This document shows positions 6,329 through 6,394 of a stretch of DNA of 6,394 nt, in pieces. The notes beneath the pieces were generated by a model that worked only from the letters and a program-made list of their open reading frames with translations, ran no database searches and was not told where the DNA came from. Numbering within the stretch: position 1 is the first letter of the stretch; each line of letters starts with the position of its first letter. Location: NCBI GenBank assembly GCA_017883485.1, contig JADGNM010000158.1, positions 1 through 6,394 of the forward strand. Direction: 5' to 3'. Origin of the DNA: Methanosarcina sp. Its GTDB lineage: Archaea; Halobacteriota; Methanosarcinia; Methanosarcinales; Methanosarcinaceae. Made by a program: the position numbers and the translations under genes.

Positions 6329-6333
6329 CATCG

Positions 6334-6358
6334 GAAAAATTTCAGCGCAAAATTTTTC
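6334..6358 (+). terminator. Nine-pair perfect hairpin ending in a T-run
   Basis: GAAAAATTT (6334-6342) and AAATTTTTC (6350-6358) are exact reverse complements around a CAGCGCA loop. The right arm ends in five T followed by pyrimidine-rich CTCTTCC. This is the best terminator-like structure after mutL, although its stem is nearly all A-T pairs and therefore weak. Because it is symmetric it could also serve a convergent gene from the right. Confidence 0.4.
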
Positions 6359-6359
6359 T

Positions 6360-6388
6360 CTTCCTGAAAATTTTCCACTTTTTGGAAG
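6360..6388. repeat. Nested inverted repeats with GAAAATTTTC core
   Basis: CTTCC (6360-6364) pairs with GGAAG (6384-6388), and between them lies the perfect 10-bp palindrome GAAAATTTTC (6366-6375). It follows the 6334-6358 hairpin, whose arms carry the same A-tract/T-tract theme. The structure reaches almost to the window edge and may continue beyond it. Confidence 0.45.
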
Positions 6389-6394
6389 CATTTT

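Overview
The window looks like chromosomal DNA of a methanogenic archaeon of the genus Methanosarcina. The reasons are the close resemblance, from memory, of the MutS and MutL proteins to those of that genus, very AT-rich spacers beside moderately GC-balanced genes, TATA-type promoter elements, and a small archaeal-style zinc-ribbon gene. The genus call is recognition from memory, not a database result.

Layout. Bases 1 to about 986 are a long AT-rich stretch with no convincing intact gene. It holds a perfect tandem 14-bp repeat (313-340), several short palindromes, and an ATG-less open frame (533-820) that may be gene debris. A 63-residue zinc-ribbon protein is encoded on the minus strand (987-1178) behind a strong Shine-Dalgarno sequence. 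A short spacer with a TATA element readable in both directions (1223-1233) separates it from mutS, which runs on the plus strand (about 1414-4137). An 83-bp spacer follows, then mutL (4221-6203). The last 190 bases are a spacer rich in inverted repeats.

Function. MutS recognises mispaired or looped-out bases. MutL couples that recognition to strand removal. This MutL carries the full set of C-terminal metal-binding endonuclease motifs, so the pair should run a MutH-independent, nicking type of mismatch repair. Both proteins also carry sliding-clamp-binding peptides: QMMLF near the MutS C-terminus and QELITP in the MutL endonuclease domain. The MutS peptide is of the bacterial beta-clamp kind although the presumed host uses archaeal PCNA. 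This fits the view that Methanosarcina obtained mutSL from bacteria, and it is the most interesting point here.

I found no CRISPR array, insertion sequence, tRNA or rRNA, and no clearly new multi-gene system.
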